A stretch of DNA of 64,000 nt from an uncultured Pseudomonadota bacterium (GTDB lineage: Bacteria; Pseudomonadota; Gammaproteobacteria; Ga0077536). The position numbers were made by a program, and so were the translations under genes. Location: contig CAIKBL010000038.1 in NCBI GenBank assembly GCA_903825645.1, forward strand, positions 22,837 through 86,836. Direction: 5' to 3'. Of the stretch, positions 1 to 8,718 are shown piece after piece. Positions within the stretch are counted from its first letter, which is position 1. Each line of letters begins with the position of its first letter. The notes beneath the pieces were generated by a model. It saw only the letters and a program-made list of their open reading frames with translations. It searched no databases and was not told the DNA's origin.

Positions 1-352
1 CAACGGCCAACTGAAAACTCGTCGTACGATCTGCCGTGATTACCACCATCGGATCTTTGTTTTTTGGTTTCGCTGCCACGAGTGCCCGTCTCAATATGTC
101 GAACTGACTACTTATCAACGCTTCACCGTTCACAAAATATCGCCCGTGTTTGTCGATGACCACCTCGATGACATCAGGCTCGACACCCTGCGGATGTTCG
201 GTGGCAGAGGGGAGTTGAAGGTCGATTTTTGATTCATCCACAAATCGAGTGGAGACCATAAAAAAAATCAGCAGGAGGAGTACGACATCGATGAGTGAGG
301 TGACATTGATATCGATATCGTCCTGAGGGCGACGGCGGGTACGGAAATTCAT
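1..352 (-). CDS. exbD: ExbD/TolR-family biopolymer transport protein, partial (C-terminus beyond window)
   Basis: This gene is not in the ORF track because it runs off the left edge. Translating the minus strand from the ATG at 352 gives MNFRTRRRPQDDIDINVTSL, followed by a single hydrophobic segment (about residues 18-35) and a periplasmic part. The Asp in SLIDVVLLLL is the conserved membrane Asp of ExbD/TolR, thought to carry protons. The family works with ExbB in the inner membrane to energise outer-membrane processes through TonB-like proteins. About 117 of the usual 135-145 residues are visible. The gene lies 121 bases after exbB on the same strand. In many proteobacteria exbBD precede msbA and lpxK, so those may lie beyond the edge; that is inference. 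Confidence 0.93.
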   Translation of the reverse strand, partial: MNFRTRRRPQDDIDINVTSLIDVVLLLLIFFMVSTRFVDESKIDLQLPSATEHPQGVEPDVIEVVIDKHGRYFVNGEALISSQFDILRRALVAAKPKNKDPMVVITADRTTSFQLAV

Positions 353-473
353 GTCGAGTTTCTGTTTCTTGTGTGGCCAGTCGGACTGGCACCCGTGCAC
401 CCGCTAACAACACGAATATGCCGACCTTTGATCAATGGCGGCATGTCCAACCTAACCTTTGAACACGAAATCG

Positions 474-1124
474 TCATGGCGAGGGATCCTGCTCCCGTTG
501 ACCATTCAGGACCTCCACTAATTTCAGCGCTTCCTGCTCCATGTTCACCACCAACATCTCGACCCGACCCCGAAAAAACCGAAAAAAATACATCGCGGGG
601 ATCGCGACGGTGAGTCCAGCAGCCGTGGTGATTAAGGCCTCGGCAATGCCGCCCGACAGCGCCGTCGGGTTGCCCACGCCGTTCAATTTCAGTGCGCCGA
701 ACATTCGGATCATGCCGAATACCGTGCCGAGTAACCCCATTAAAGGCGAAATCGCGGCAATAGTACCCAACGTATTAAGATGTCGCTCGAGTTCATAGGC
801 GACCACGCGACCCGCCTCCTCAATACTCTCTTTAATCACAGCCCGTTCATGCGCCCGGTTGACGAGCCCCGCGGCTAGCACCCGCCCGAGTGGCGAGCCT
901 ATGCGCAGCGCATGGATTTTTTTTTCATCCAGACTGCCCGCCCGAAGCCATTGCCAGGCCTGTGCCACTAGGTTCTCGGGTAAGACTCGTTTGGGTTGCA
1001 GGGTCCAGAAGCGTTCAACCGCGATGGCGCTCGCCACGACAGACGCCAGCAAGATCGGGACCATGACCCAACCACCCGCTTTGATGATTTCGAACACTTT
1101 TGAGCCTGTCCTTTGAGTTGCCAT
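474..1124 (-). CDS. exbB: ExbB/TolQ/MotA-family proton channel protein
   Basis: A 216-residue inner-membrane protein of ExbB length. There is an N-terminal membrane segment around residues 15-33 (WVMVPILLASVVASAIAVER), a long cytoplasmic stretch, and two further membrane segments around 120-140 and 160-185. The family-typical sequence GLLGTVFGMIRMF and the later ALITTAAGLTVAIPA are both present; these line the channel in the MotA/TolQ/ExbB fold. With ExbD it should form a proton-driven motor. ATG at 1124. No tonB is visible nearby, so the partner is unknown; this could also serve a lipid or lipopolysaccharide-linked role, as in other exbBD-lolCD clusters. Confidence 0.93.
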   Translation of the reverse strand: MATQRTGSKVFEIIKAGGWVMVPILLASVVASAIAVERFWTLQPKRVLPENLVAQAWQWLRAGSLDEKKIHALRIGSPLGRVLAAGLVNRAHERAVIKESIEEAGRVVAYELERHLNTLGTIAAISPLMGLLGTVFGMIRMFGALKLNGVGNPTALSGGIAEALITTAAGLTVAIPAMYFFRFFRGRVEMLVVNMEQEALKLVEVLNGQREQDPSP

Positions 1125-1291
1125 GGTTGCGCCCGCGGCGGCGGGCCAGAAAGTTAACAGAGCCGGTCAGCGGCGGGAAGTCTGCTCCGTCATTCCACAC
1201 CGGTCGCTTGCTATTCCAGGACGTCCCGCTCCAAGCAGATGCCATTCCGTCGCGAAAGAACATCCCAAGGCCGGATACTCCCCAAGAAGCT

Positions 1292-1999
1292 TCATGTCAC
1301 TGTCACACGTGAAGATGCGTCGACAATTTGTCCATTACGCAACTCCACAACACGGTCGAGGCGCGCCGCTATCCGGCGGTCATGGGTCACGACAATGAGT
1401 GCTGTTCCCCAGTCGCGCTTCAGCCCGAGCATCGTCGAAAGCACGGCCTCCGCAGTCGATTCATCAAGGTTGCCGGTCGGTTCGTCTGCGAGAACGCAGC
1501 GGGGCACCATGACGAGTGCGCGTGCGATCGCGACGCGCTGCCGTTCTCCACCCGACAGTTCGCCGGGTCGGTGGCGCCCGCGATGCGCAAGACCGACCTG
1601 ACCAAGCAACGTATGCGCCCGGGCATTCGCCTCACACACGCTTCCGCCCCCTATCAGCACCGGCATGGCGACATTTTCCAGTGCGCTGAACTCGGGCAAC
1701 AGGTGATGAAACTGATATACAAATCCAAGAGACTGATTGCGCAGACGGCCGAGGGCTCGCTCACCCAGCGTACCCAGCGTCTCACCACCGCAGCGAATTT
1801 CCCCGGAAGTTGGCGAGTCCAGCCCACCCAATAGATGGAGCAACGTACTCTTGCCAGAGCCGGAAGCACCCAAAATAGCGACACTTTCGCCTGCCCTAAC
1901 CGCGAAATTTACCTGCCGAAGCACTGGCACATCGAGATCGCCGTCGCTATAGCGCTTGCTGACATCCCGTGCCTCGATAACCACTGCTTGTTCGGACAT
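1292..1999 (-). CDS. lolD: Lipoprotein-releasing ABC transporter, ATP-binding subunit LolD
   Basis: ABC ATPase of about 235 residues. Visible motifs are Walker [10 protein letters not shown], the Q-loop region, signature [15 protein letters not shown], Walker [13 protein letters not shown] and the switch His in VVTHD. The TGNLD sequence after Walker B is typical of the LolD/MacB/FtsE group. It powers release of lipoproteins from the inner membrane to LolA. The ORF track starts at a GTG at 2002; I prefer the ATG at 1999 ([10 protein letters not shown]). It lies 48 bases downstream of the lolC-like permease gene on the same strand, which supports the assignment over other members of this ABC group. 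Confidence 0.93.
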   Translation of the reverse strand: MSEQAVVIEARDVSKRYSDGDLDVPVLRQVNFAVRAGESVAILGASGSGKSTLLHLLGGLDSPTSGEIRCGGETLGTLGERALGRLRNQSLGFVYQFHHLLPEFSALENVAMPVLIGGGSVCEANARAHTLLGQVGLAHRGRHRPGELSGGERQRVAIARALVMVPRCVLADEPTGNLDESTAEAVLSTMLGLKRDWGTALIVVTHDRRIAARLDRVVELRNGQIVDASSRVTVT

Positions 2000-2047
2000 C
2001 ACGTGTTTCCCCGACCTTCTGATCGCGTATAACCGTCGGCGCCTGCT

Positions 2048-3298
2048 TCATTCATGGCGCAAGACTTCCGCGGGACGGGTGCGACTCGCCAACCAAGCGG
2101 GATAAAGGGGTGCCGCCAGACAGAGGAGCAAAGAAAACCCCAAGGTCAGCCACACATCAGCGGCTTCCAGTCGCGCAGGGATGTGACTGATGTAGTACAC
2201 ATCCGGCGCGAGAATTTTAAATCCGAACGTCGTTTCCAGCACGGCGATAATCCGCTCGATATTCGACGCCAGTGCCACCCCGAGCACCGTGCCTACAGTG
2301 ACGCCCGCTGCGCCAATCAGAGCCCCCTGCGTGAAAAACACGCGCAAAACCCGCTGGGAGGTAAGTCCCAACGTCTGCAGAATCGCTATTTCTGATGCTT
2401 TTTCGGTCACGCCCATCACGAGCGTAGAGACGAGATTGAACGCCGCGACCCCGACGCTTAACAGCAAAATCACAAACATCACAATTTTTTCGGTTTCGAG
2501 GGCCCGAAAAAGATTCGCGTGGGTAGACGTCCAAGGCATCAACACTAATGGCTCTGCGAACAGCTCAACCGGAAAAATCGTCGAAAAGGCGGTAACCCCA
2601 AACGGATCATGGAGCCTTAAGTGCAGACCATCGACCCCTTCGTAACGGCGAAAAATCCTTTGCGCATCATCTAGATGCACGAACACCGTCGCAGAATCGA
2701 ATTCCTGAACTCCTGCCTCAAAAATACCCGCTACCGTAAACCGCTTGAGCCGAGGCAGCATACCCGAGGCCGTTCGTAAAGGCTCGGCCAGCACCAACAT
2801 GATTTGATCGCCAACCTCGAGCCGTAAGGCATCCGCTATGCCGCGCCCGACGACGATTCGAAATCGTCCGGCCTGCAGCGCATTGAGCGAACCGGCGCGC
2901 ATGCGCTCTCCAAGCACGCTGACACTGGCTTCTCTCCGGGGATCGATTCCGCGGACCTGCGCGCCCTGAACGACATTGAATCGCGTGAGTAATGCTTGTC
3001 CTTCGACATAGGGTGCCCAGCCCCTGACTTCCGGTCTCGTCGCGACTCGTTCTCCTTCTGTTTTCCACTCGCGCAGCACACCATCGCGGGCGTGGATGTC
3101 CAGATGTGCGGTCATACCGAGCAGTCGTTCGCGCATTTCACCGCCAAAACCGTTCATGATGGACAGAATGGTGAGCAATGCGGCGATGCCAAGGGCCACG
3201 CCCGAAATCGAAATGGCGGAGATGAGCGAAACCAACTGAGTTCGGCGTTGCGCTCTGGTATAACGCCACGCGATGAAGGTTTCGACAGGAATAAACAT
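2048..3298 (-). CDS. lolC: Lipoprotein-releasing ABC transporter permease LolC/LolE
   Basis: A permease of about 416 residues that pairs with LolD to extract outer-membrane-directed lipoproteins. It begins MFIPVETFIAWRYTRAQRR, matching the usual LolC/LolE start; the ORF track adds ten upstream residues that lack family similarity, so I place the start at 3298. It has one membrane segment near residues 25-45, a large periplasmic domain, and three C-terminal membrane segments (about 270-400) in the FtsX-like domain, ending PAEVLRHE as is typical. Only one LolC/E gene is present here, so the transporter may use a homodimer (LolF type) or a second permease elsewhere. It is divergent from tsaB with 78 bases between starts. 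Confidence 0.92.
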   Translation of the reverse strand: MFIPVETFIAWRYTRAQRRTQLVSLISAISISGVALGIAALLTILSIMNGFGGEMRERLLGMTAHLDIHARDGVLREWKTEGERVATRPEVRGWAPYVEGQALLTRFNVVQGAQVRGIDPRREASVSVLGERMRAGSLNALQAGRFRIVVGRGIADALRLEVGDQIMLVLAEPLRTASGMLPRLKRFTVAGIFEAGVQEFDSATVFVHLDDAQRIFRRYEGVDGLHLRLHDPFGVTAFSTIFPVELFAEPLVLMPWTSTHANLFRALETEKIVMFVILLLSVGVAAFNLVSTLVMGVTEKASEIAILQTLGLTSQRVLRVFFTQGALIGAAGVTVGTVLGVALASNIERIIAVLETTFGFKILAPDVYYISHIPARLEAADVWLTLGFSLLLCLAAPLYPAWLASRTRPAEVLRHE

Positions 3299-3376
3299 GA
3301 TACGACAGTATAACGGGGTCTTGAGCACACGCCGAATCCAGGCGGCGCAATTGTCGTGTCATCTGCGGGCGATTTC

Positions 3377-4051
3377 ATGATCCTCCTCGCCCTTGAGACT
3401 TGCGGCGAATACACCTCGGTTGCCCTCTGGCAGGACGATGAGAGTTTGGAGCGCCACATCGAGAGCCCTGCACGCCATACCGAAGTGCTGTTGCCTCTGT
3501 GTGAGGAGTTACGCGCCCTCGGGGGGATCCGTCTCGCCCAACTGGATGGGGTTGCCTTCGGCGCGGGCCCCGGCGCATTTACCGGCGTGCGGGTCGCCGC
3601 AAGCGCGGCGCAGGGTATCGCGCTTGCCCACGACTTACCGCTGCTTCCTATTTCGAGTCTCGCCGCGCTCGCTTACGGGGGGTGGCGAACCACCGGGCTA
3701 CGGCATCAGCTCGCATTACTCGATGCCCGACGCAACGAAGTGTATTGGGGTTTTTATGCGAAATGCGACAACACGGCCGGACTGATCGCCCTCACGGCCG
3801 ACCAGTTGACCTCCTCGTCGGGGGTAATTCCTCCCGTGCAGACACCCTTTGGCGCCGTTGGACGCGGTTGCGAAGTACTCACCCCGGAAGATCGGTCCCG
3901 CCTCGCACCCGCGGTGATGGCACCCGCCGAATATTTTTTTCCGCACGCGAGAGACGTCGCCGCACTCGCCGCGCTGGAACTCCGTGCAGGTCGTGGGCGT
4001 ACAGCCGAAGAGGCCCAGCCGGTGTACCTCCGGGCCGCTCTCCAGCCCTAA
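3377..4051 (+). CDS. tsaB: tRNA threonylcarbamoyladenosine biosynthesis protein TsaB
   Basis: About 224 residues, the usual TsaB length. It begins MILLALETCGEYTSVALW, the ASKHA-fold N-terminus of the family, and has the GPGAFTGVRVAASAAQGIA segment that is diagnostic for TsaB (YeaZ). The ORF track starts 21 bases upstream, but family members start at the MILL methionine. TsaB is the non-catalytic partner of TsaD in making t6A37 on ANN-decoding tRNAs. It stands alone on the plus strand, divergent from lolC. No terminator is evident directly after the stop. Confidence 0.93.
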   Translation: MILLALETCGEYTSVALWQDDESLERHIESPARHTEVLLPLCEELRALGGIRLAQLDGVAFGAGPGAFTGVRVAASAAQGIALAHDLPLLPISSLAALAYGGWRTTGLRHQLALLDARRNEVYWGFYAKCDNTAGLIALTADQLTSSSGVIPPVQTPFGAVGRGCEVLTPEDRSRLAPAVMAPAEYFFPHARDVAALAALELRAGRGRTAEEAQPVYLRAALQP

Positions 4052-4260
4052 ACCGGCGCCACGAACACGCGCGAATCCCTTACCGCCCAACGGTCGAAAG
4101 GGCCGGTGTCCGACCTCGCGAAATCTGCCCGGTGCGCCCTCGCCAATAAGCGGCTCGAACCAAAATTATTTCGAAATCAGATAACCGTCTGATCTCTCTC
4201 GGCTTCATCCCGATCGCACGGTCCAAAGCCTGCATTCGCCGCTGCGCAACACAAGACAGG
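4052..4260. other. Intergenic region between tsaB and the nrdA regulatory region
   Basis: No gene is recognised. The ORF-track entries here are in frames without family similarity. There is a small inverted repeat ATCAGA/TCTGAT near 4176-4193 without a T-run. The regulatory elements of nrdA follow from 4261. Confidence 0.5.
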
Positions 4261-4276
4261 ACACACGATGTTGTGG
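4261..4276 (+). promoter_or_regulatory. NrdR-box-like sequence 1 (distal)
   Basis: The 16-mer acacacgatgttgtgg matches the NrdR-box pattern ACACWATATATWGTGT at about 12 of 16 positions. It starts exactly 32 bases before a second, similar 16-mer, the spacing of about three helical turns that is usual for paired NrdR boxes upstream of ribonucleotide reductase genes. The match was made by eye from the known consensus. Confidence 0.65.
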
Positions 4277-4288
4277 TTCAATTGCCTC

Positions 4289-4317
4289 TTGACCACATTG
4301 TATTGTGGCGTTATACA
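4289..4317 (+). promoter_or_regulatory. Sigma-70 type promoter of nrdA
   Basis: TTGACC at 4289-4294, a 17-base spacer, then TATACA at 4312-4317. These differ from TTGACA and TATAAT by one and two bases. The predicted start of transcription is near 4324, leaving a leader of about 78 bases before the nrdA ATG. The NrdR-like box 2 lies in the spacer. Confidence 0.65.
4293..4308 (+). promoter_or_regulatory. NrdR-box-like sequence 2 (proximal), inside promoter spacer
   Basis: The 16-mer ccacattgtattgtgg matches the NrdR consensus at about 12 of 16 positions and is an imperfect palindrome (CCACA/TGTGG). It overlaps the -35 to -10 spacer of the promoter called at 4289-4317, which is where a repressor would block RNA polymerase. 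NrdR senses ATP and dATP through its own ATP-cone and represses nrd genes; its role here is inferred from the site and the gene downstream. Confidence 0.75.
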
Positions 4318-4401
4318 ATTGCTTACACGTCGTTCATCGAAAATCCCGAAGGCTTGGTCACAAGTTCGTCATCAACCTCTTAGTCGGCACAGAGGAGCAC
4401 C

Positions 4402-7305
4402 ATGGAGTTGGAAAAATCCCCCGCTAGTCGCGGCCCCACGCGAAGCTTTTGGTCGCCAGACCCGACCACGGCTGCCACGCAGCCAGAACTCGCCGCGACC
4501 GCCCCCGGCGAATTTAAAGTCATCCGCCGAAACGGCAAGCTGACGGTGTTCGATGGCGACAAAATCAAAATCGCCATGACCAAAGCCTTCTTGGCCGTAG
4601 AAGGCGGCAACGCCGCCGCGTCGACTCGGGTTCATGAGACAGTCGATGAACTGGCTAAATCCGTAGTGCGCGCGATTACCCGTCGCATGCCTTCGGGCGG
4701 TGCCGTTCATATCGAAGATATCCAGGATCAGGTAGAACTGGCGTTAATGCGCGGCGGCCAACAGAAAGTGGCGCGCGCCTACGTCCTTTACCGCGAAGAC
4801 CGTGCCCGAGAAAGGGCCCGCCGACTCGAACAAGCCGAAAACACACCGGAGCAACCCCGCGACCAGCTGACCGTTACCCGCAAGGATGGTATCCGCGTGG
4901 CGCTCGACGAAGCACGCTTGCAGCGCATCGTCACCGAAGCCTGCCAGGATATTCCCAACACAGATCCGTCGCTCATTCTCGTAGAAACCATGCGCTCCCT
5001 TTTTGATGGAGTCGCTGAGGCTGACGTCTCCAAGGCGTTGGTAATGAGCGCGCGGACCTTCATCGAACGAGAGCCCAACTATTCGACAGTGGCGGCCCGG
5101 ATGTTGCTGGATGCGCTGCGCAACGAGGCCCTGACCTACGTTGGAAATCGTATCGACAACGCAACTCAGCAGGAAATGGGCGAGCGCTACGGCCATTATT
5201 TTGAAAGTTATGTGAAGCGCGCGATTGATCTCGAACTGATGGATCCGCGGCTAGGCAACTTTGACCTCAAGCGACTCGGCCACGCGATCAAAGCGGACCG
5301 GGACTTCCGGTTCAGTTATCTAGGCCTGCAAACTCTTTATGATCGCTACTTCCTGCAGTACGACGATAACCGCTTTGAGCTGCCGCAAGCCTTTTTCATG
5401 CGAGTAGCCATGGGTCTTGCGATCAACGAGGTAGAGCCAGAAGAGTGGGCGATCAAATTTTACGATCTCCTCTCCACCTTCGATTTCATGAGCAGTACGC
5501 CTACGCTTTTCAACTCAGGTACGCTGCGTCCCCAATTGTCCTCGTGCTACTTGACCTCAGTACCCGATGATCTCGACGGTATTTTTGGTGCTATCAAGGA
5601 CAACGCCCTGCTCTCTAAGTTCGCTGGCGGCCTTGGTAACGACTGGACGCCGGTGAGAGGCATGGGTGCGCGCATCAAAGGTACCAATGGGAAGTCTCAG
5701 GGTGTGGTCCCCTTCCTCAAGGTTGCCAACGATACCGCCGTCGCGGTGAATCAGGGTGGCAAGCGCAAAGGTGCCGTTTGCGCATACCTCGAAACCTGGC
5801 ACATGGATATCGAGGAATTTGTCGACCTGCGTAAAAACACCGGAGATGATCGCCGCCGAACCCATGACATGAACACTGCGAACTGGGTGCCAGACCTGTT
5901 CATGAAGCGCGTTTGTGAGGATGGTGACTGGACGCTCTTTTCGCCCGATGACGTCCCCGAGCTTCACGATCTATACGGCAACGAATTTGCGCGGCGCTAC
6001 CAGTTTTACGAAGAAAAAGCCGCGCGTGGCGAGATCCGGAATTCAAAGAAAATCCGTGCCGTCGATTTATGGCGACGGATGCTCGGCATGCTGTATGAAA
6101 CCGGTCATCCTTGGATAACGTTCAAAGATCCCGCCAACCTGCGCTCGCCGCAGCAACATATCGGCGTCGTCCATAGTTCGAACCTCTGCACCGAGATCAC
6201 GCTGAATACGTCCCCAGGCCAAGAAATCGCGGTCTGCAATCTCGGATCGGTCAACTTGGCACAGCACGTCACTGACGACGGGCTTGATATGCGCAAGCTG
6301 GAGCAGACGATTTCGGTGGCCATGCGCATGCTGGACAACGTAATCGATTACAACTTCTACAGCGTGCCTACCGCACGCGCCTCGAATTTGCGGCACCGCC
6401 CGGTAGGACTGGGGATCATGGGTTTCCAGGACTGTCTTTATCAGTTGCGGATCCCGTACGCCACCGCTGAGGCGGTAGAGTTTGCCGACCAGTCCATGGA
6501 AGCTGTGAGTTATTTTGCGATCCGCGCATCAACCAATCTTGCCGCCGAGCGCGGAACCTACCCGAGCTTCGAGGGATCACTCTGGAGCCGGGGGATACTG
6601 CCACTCGACTCGATCGATCTCGTTGAGCAGGGGCGGGGTGGCTATCTCGATATGGACCGCAGCGCCTCACTCGACTGGGATGCGCTACGGCAAAGAGTGA
6701 CCAAAGTCGGCATGCGGAATTCCAACTGCATGGCGATCGCCCCGACCGCGACGATTTCCAATATTTGTGGTGTCGGACAATCGATCGAACCCACCTATCA
6801 GAACCTGTTCGTGAAATCGAACCTGTCTGGTGAATTCACCGTCATCAACATGTTCCTGGTGCAAGATCTGAAGCAGCGCGGCCTGTGGGACGAGGTGATG
6901 GTTAACGACATGAAGTACTACGACGGCAGTGTCGCGCAGATTGATCGTATTCCGCTTGATCTGAAGGCACTATACGCGACCGCGTTCGAGGTCGATCCGC
7001 GTTGGTTGGTGGAGGCTGGATCACGTCGCCAGAAGTGGCTCGATCAAGCGCAATCGCTCAACCTTTATATGGCAGAGCCGAACGGCACCAAGCTCGATAA
7101 TCTGTATAAGCTTGCCTGGGTGAAGGGATTAAAGACGACCTACTATCTGCGCACGATGGGCGCTACCCATGTGGAGAAAAGCACCTTAAGTGACGGCAAA
7201 CTGAACGCGGTGCAGCAGGTCACGAAAACACCGTCTATGGTGGCGGTAACCGAAGGGCCTAAAGTCTGTTCGATCCTCGATCCGGACTGCGAAGCCTGCC
7301 AGTAG
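4402..7305 (+). CDS. nrdA: Class Ia ribonucleoside-diphosphate reductase, alpha subunit, with two ATP-cones
   Basis: A 967-residue catalytic subunit that reduces ribonucleoside diphosphates to deoxyribonucleotides. Two ATP-cone-like regions lie at about residues 35-130 (FKVIRRNGKLTVFDGDKI) and 153-245 (LTVTRKDGIRVALDEARL), as in the long NrdA of Pseudomonas, against one in E. coli. In the catalytic barrel I see SSCYLTSVPDD (redox Cys), SSNLCTEITLN (thiyl-radical Cys and its Glu) and EIAVCNLGSVNL (second redox Cys). The C-terminus has cysteines in CSILDPDCEACQ for re-reduction by thioredoxin or glutaredoxin. A strong ribosome site, gaggag, lies 5 bases before the ATG. It is followed 59 bases later by nrdB, and probably controlled by NrdR. 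Confidence 0.96.
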   Translation: MELEKSPASRGPTRSFWSPDPTTAATQPELAATAPGEFKVIRRNGKLTVFDGDKIKIAMTKAFLAVEGGNAAASTRVHETVDELAKSVVRAITRRMPSGGAVHIEDIQDQVELALMRGGQQKVARAYVLYREDRARERARRLEQAENTPEQPRDQLTVTRKDGIRVALDEARLQRIVTEACQDIPNTDPSLILVETMRSLFDGVAEADVSKALVMSARTFIEREPNYSTVAARMLLDALRNEALTYVGNRIDNATQQEMGERYGHYFESYVKRAIDLELMDPRLGNFDLKRLGHAIKADRDFRFSYLGLQTLYDRYFLQYDDNRFELPQAFFMRVAMGLAINEVEPEEWAIKFYDLLSTFDFMSSTPTLFNSGTLRPQLSSCYLTSVPDDLDGIFGAIKDNALLSKFAGGLGNDWTPVRGMGARIKGTNGKSQGVVPFLKVANDTAVAVNQGGKRKGAVCAYLETWHMDIEEFVDLRKNTGDDRRRTHDMNTANWVPDLFMKRVCEDGDWTLFSPDDVPELHDLYGNEFARRYQFYEEKAARGEIRNSKKIRAVDLWRRMLGMLYETGHPWITFKDPANLRSPQQHIGVVHSSNLCTEITLNTSPGQEIAVCNLGSVNLAQHVTDDGLDMRKLEQTISVAMRMLDNVIDYNFYSVPTARASNLRHRPVGLGIMGFQDCLYQLRIPYATAEAVEFADQSMEAVSYFAIRASTNLAAERGTYPSFEGSLWSRGILPLDSIDLVEQGRGGYLDMDRSASLDWDALRQRVTKVGMRNSNCMAIAPTATISNICGVGQSIEPTYQNLFVKSNLSGEFTVINMFLVQDLKQRGLWDEVMVNDMKYYDGSVAQIDRIPLDLKALYATAFEVDPRWLVEAGSRRQKWLDQAQSLNLYMAEPNGTKLDNLYKLAWVKGLKTTYYLRTMGATHVEKSTLSDGKLNAVQQVTKTPSMVAVTEGPKVCSILDPDCEACQ

Positions 7306-7364
7306 TGACGCGCGCCAATCGGCAACACTACACGGCGATAATGACGATTGTTTAGGGGGAATGC

Positions 7365-8588
7365 ATGTTGAATTGGGATGATCCACTCGCGAAATTTAAG
7401 CAAACGCCTGCTGTAGGGTATACCCGGGCCATGCTGGCGAGTGAGGCGTTGGCAACGCTGCAGCAAGTAGAAGAGGACCGGGGGACAACCGTCGCCGAAA
7501 TAAATACGGCGCCGGTCGCCGTGGACGCACTTTCCGGCGTCACCGGCCTTGAGCAGGTCGAATTCGGTGCACGTCGACTCGCGGTTGATGACAAACAGAT
7601 GATCAACTGCCGGGCGGATTTGAACCAACTCGTGCCGTTCAAATACAAATGGGCTTGGCAAAAATATCTGAATGCCTGCGCAAATCACTGGATGCCGCAG
7701 GAGATCAACATGACAGCGGACATTGCGCTCTGGAAAAGTCGCGATGGACTCACGGATGATGAAAGAACCATCATCAAGCGTAATCTGGGATTCTTCTCAA
7801 CGGCCGATTCGCTTGTCGCCAATAACTTGGTGCTTGCGGTCTATCGCCACATCACCAATCCGGAGTGCCGGCAATATCTGCTGCGACAGGCCTTTGAAGA
7901 AGCATTGCATACGCACGCTTACCAGTACTGTGTTGAAAGCCTGGGGCTTGATGAAGCCGAAATTTTCAACATGTACCGTGAAATCCCCGCCATACACGAC
8001 AAGGCTGCTTGGGCGATGCGGTTCACCGAGAGTTTGGGCGATCCCTTGTTTCGGACCGGTACGCCGGCCGCCGATCAGCGGTTGCTGCGAGATCTGATCG
8101 CTTTCTATGTGGTATTCGAAGGCATTTTCTTCTATGTCGGTTTCGTCCAGGTCCTGTCTATGGGACGACGCAACAAAATGACCGGCGTCGCGGAGCAGTT
8201 TCAGTACATTCTTCGCGATGAATCGATGCACATGAATTTCGGCATTGACGTTATTAACCAAATCAAAGTTGAGAACCCCCATCTCTGGACGGAAGATTTC
8301 CAGCGCGAAATCGCCAAACTCATCGATGATGCGATTTTGTTCGAAATCAGTTATGCCCAAGACTCGATGCCGCGGGGAATTCTGGGCTTAAATGCCAACA
8401 TGTTCGAAGAATATCTGCACTACATCGCCAACCGCCGATGCTCGCAGATTGGATTGTCGGAGCAATATCCCGGGGCTACCAACCCCTTTCCGTGGATGAG
8501 CGAACTCATTGATTTGAAAAAAGAGAAAAACTTCTTTGAGACACGCGTCACGGAATATCAGACTGGCGGCGCGCTCAGCTGGGACTAA
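7365..8588 (+). CDS. nrdB: Class Ia ribonucleoside-diphosphate reductase, beta subunit
   Basis: A 407-residue radical-carrying subunit. The diiron and tyrosyl-radical motif [11 protein letters not shown] contains Glu, His four residues before Tyr, matching Glu115, His118 and Tyr122 of E. coli NrdB; that places it in class Ia rather than the Tyr-less subclasses. Later ligands are seen in [10 protein letters not shown] and [10 protein letters not shown] (Glu and His). It supplies the radical to NrdA. An aggggga ribosome site lies just before the ATG. It is likely co-transcribed with nrdA, ending at the terminator at 8638-8674. The roughly 90-residue N-terminus before the conserved core is longer than in E. 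coli but is seen in related bacteria. Confidence 0.96.
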   Translation: MLNWDDPLAKFKQTPAVGYTRAMLASEALATLQQVEEDRGTTVAEINTAPVAVDALSGVTGLEQVEFGARRLAVDDKQMINCRADLNQLVPFKYKWAWQKYLNACANHWMPQEINMTADIALWKSRDGLTDDERTIIKRNLGFFSTADSLVANNLVLAVYRHITNPECRQYLLRQAFEEALHTHAYQYCVESLGLDEAEIFNMYREIPAIHDKAAWAMRFTESLGDPLFRTGTPAADQRLLRDLIAFYVVFEGIFFYVGFVQVLSMGRRNKMTGVAEQFQYILRDESMHMNFGIDVINQIKVENPHLWTEDFQREIAKLIDDAILFEISYAQDSMPRGILGLNANMFEEYLHYIANRRCSQIGLSEQYPGATNPFPWMSELIDLKKEKNFFETRVTEYQTGGALSWD

Positions 8589-8637
8589 TTGGGCATTAGA
8601 CCAGACCTCCGTGAATGGAGCTGAGAGCGCTGCATTG

Positions 8638-8674
8638 GCCGTTGGCCGGTAACCCCGGTCCAACGGCTTTTTTT
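8638..8674 (+). terminator. Rho-independent terminator after nrdB
   Basis: Perfect 8-base stem GCCGTTGG/CCAACGGC, with an inner CCGG/CCGG extension around a short loop, followed directly by seven T residues. It lies about 50 bases after the nrdB stop and has the classic form for ending the nrdAB transcript. Confidence 0.88.
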
Positions 8675-8718
8675 ATTCAGGAGATTGGCTGCGCGTGGGA
8701 TGCAGCCGGCGCGGTGAC

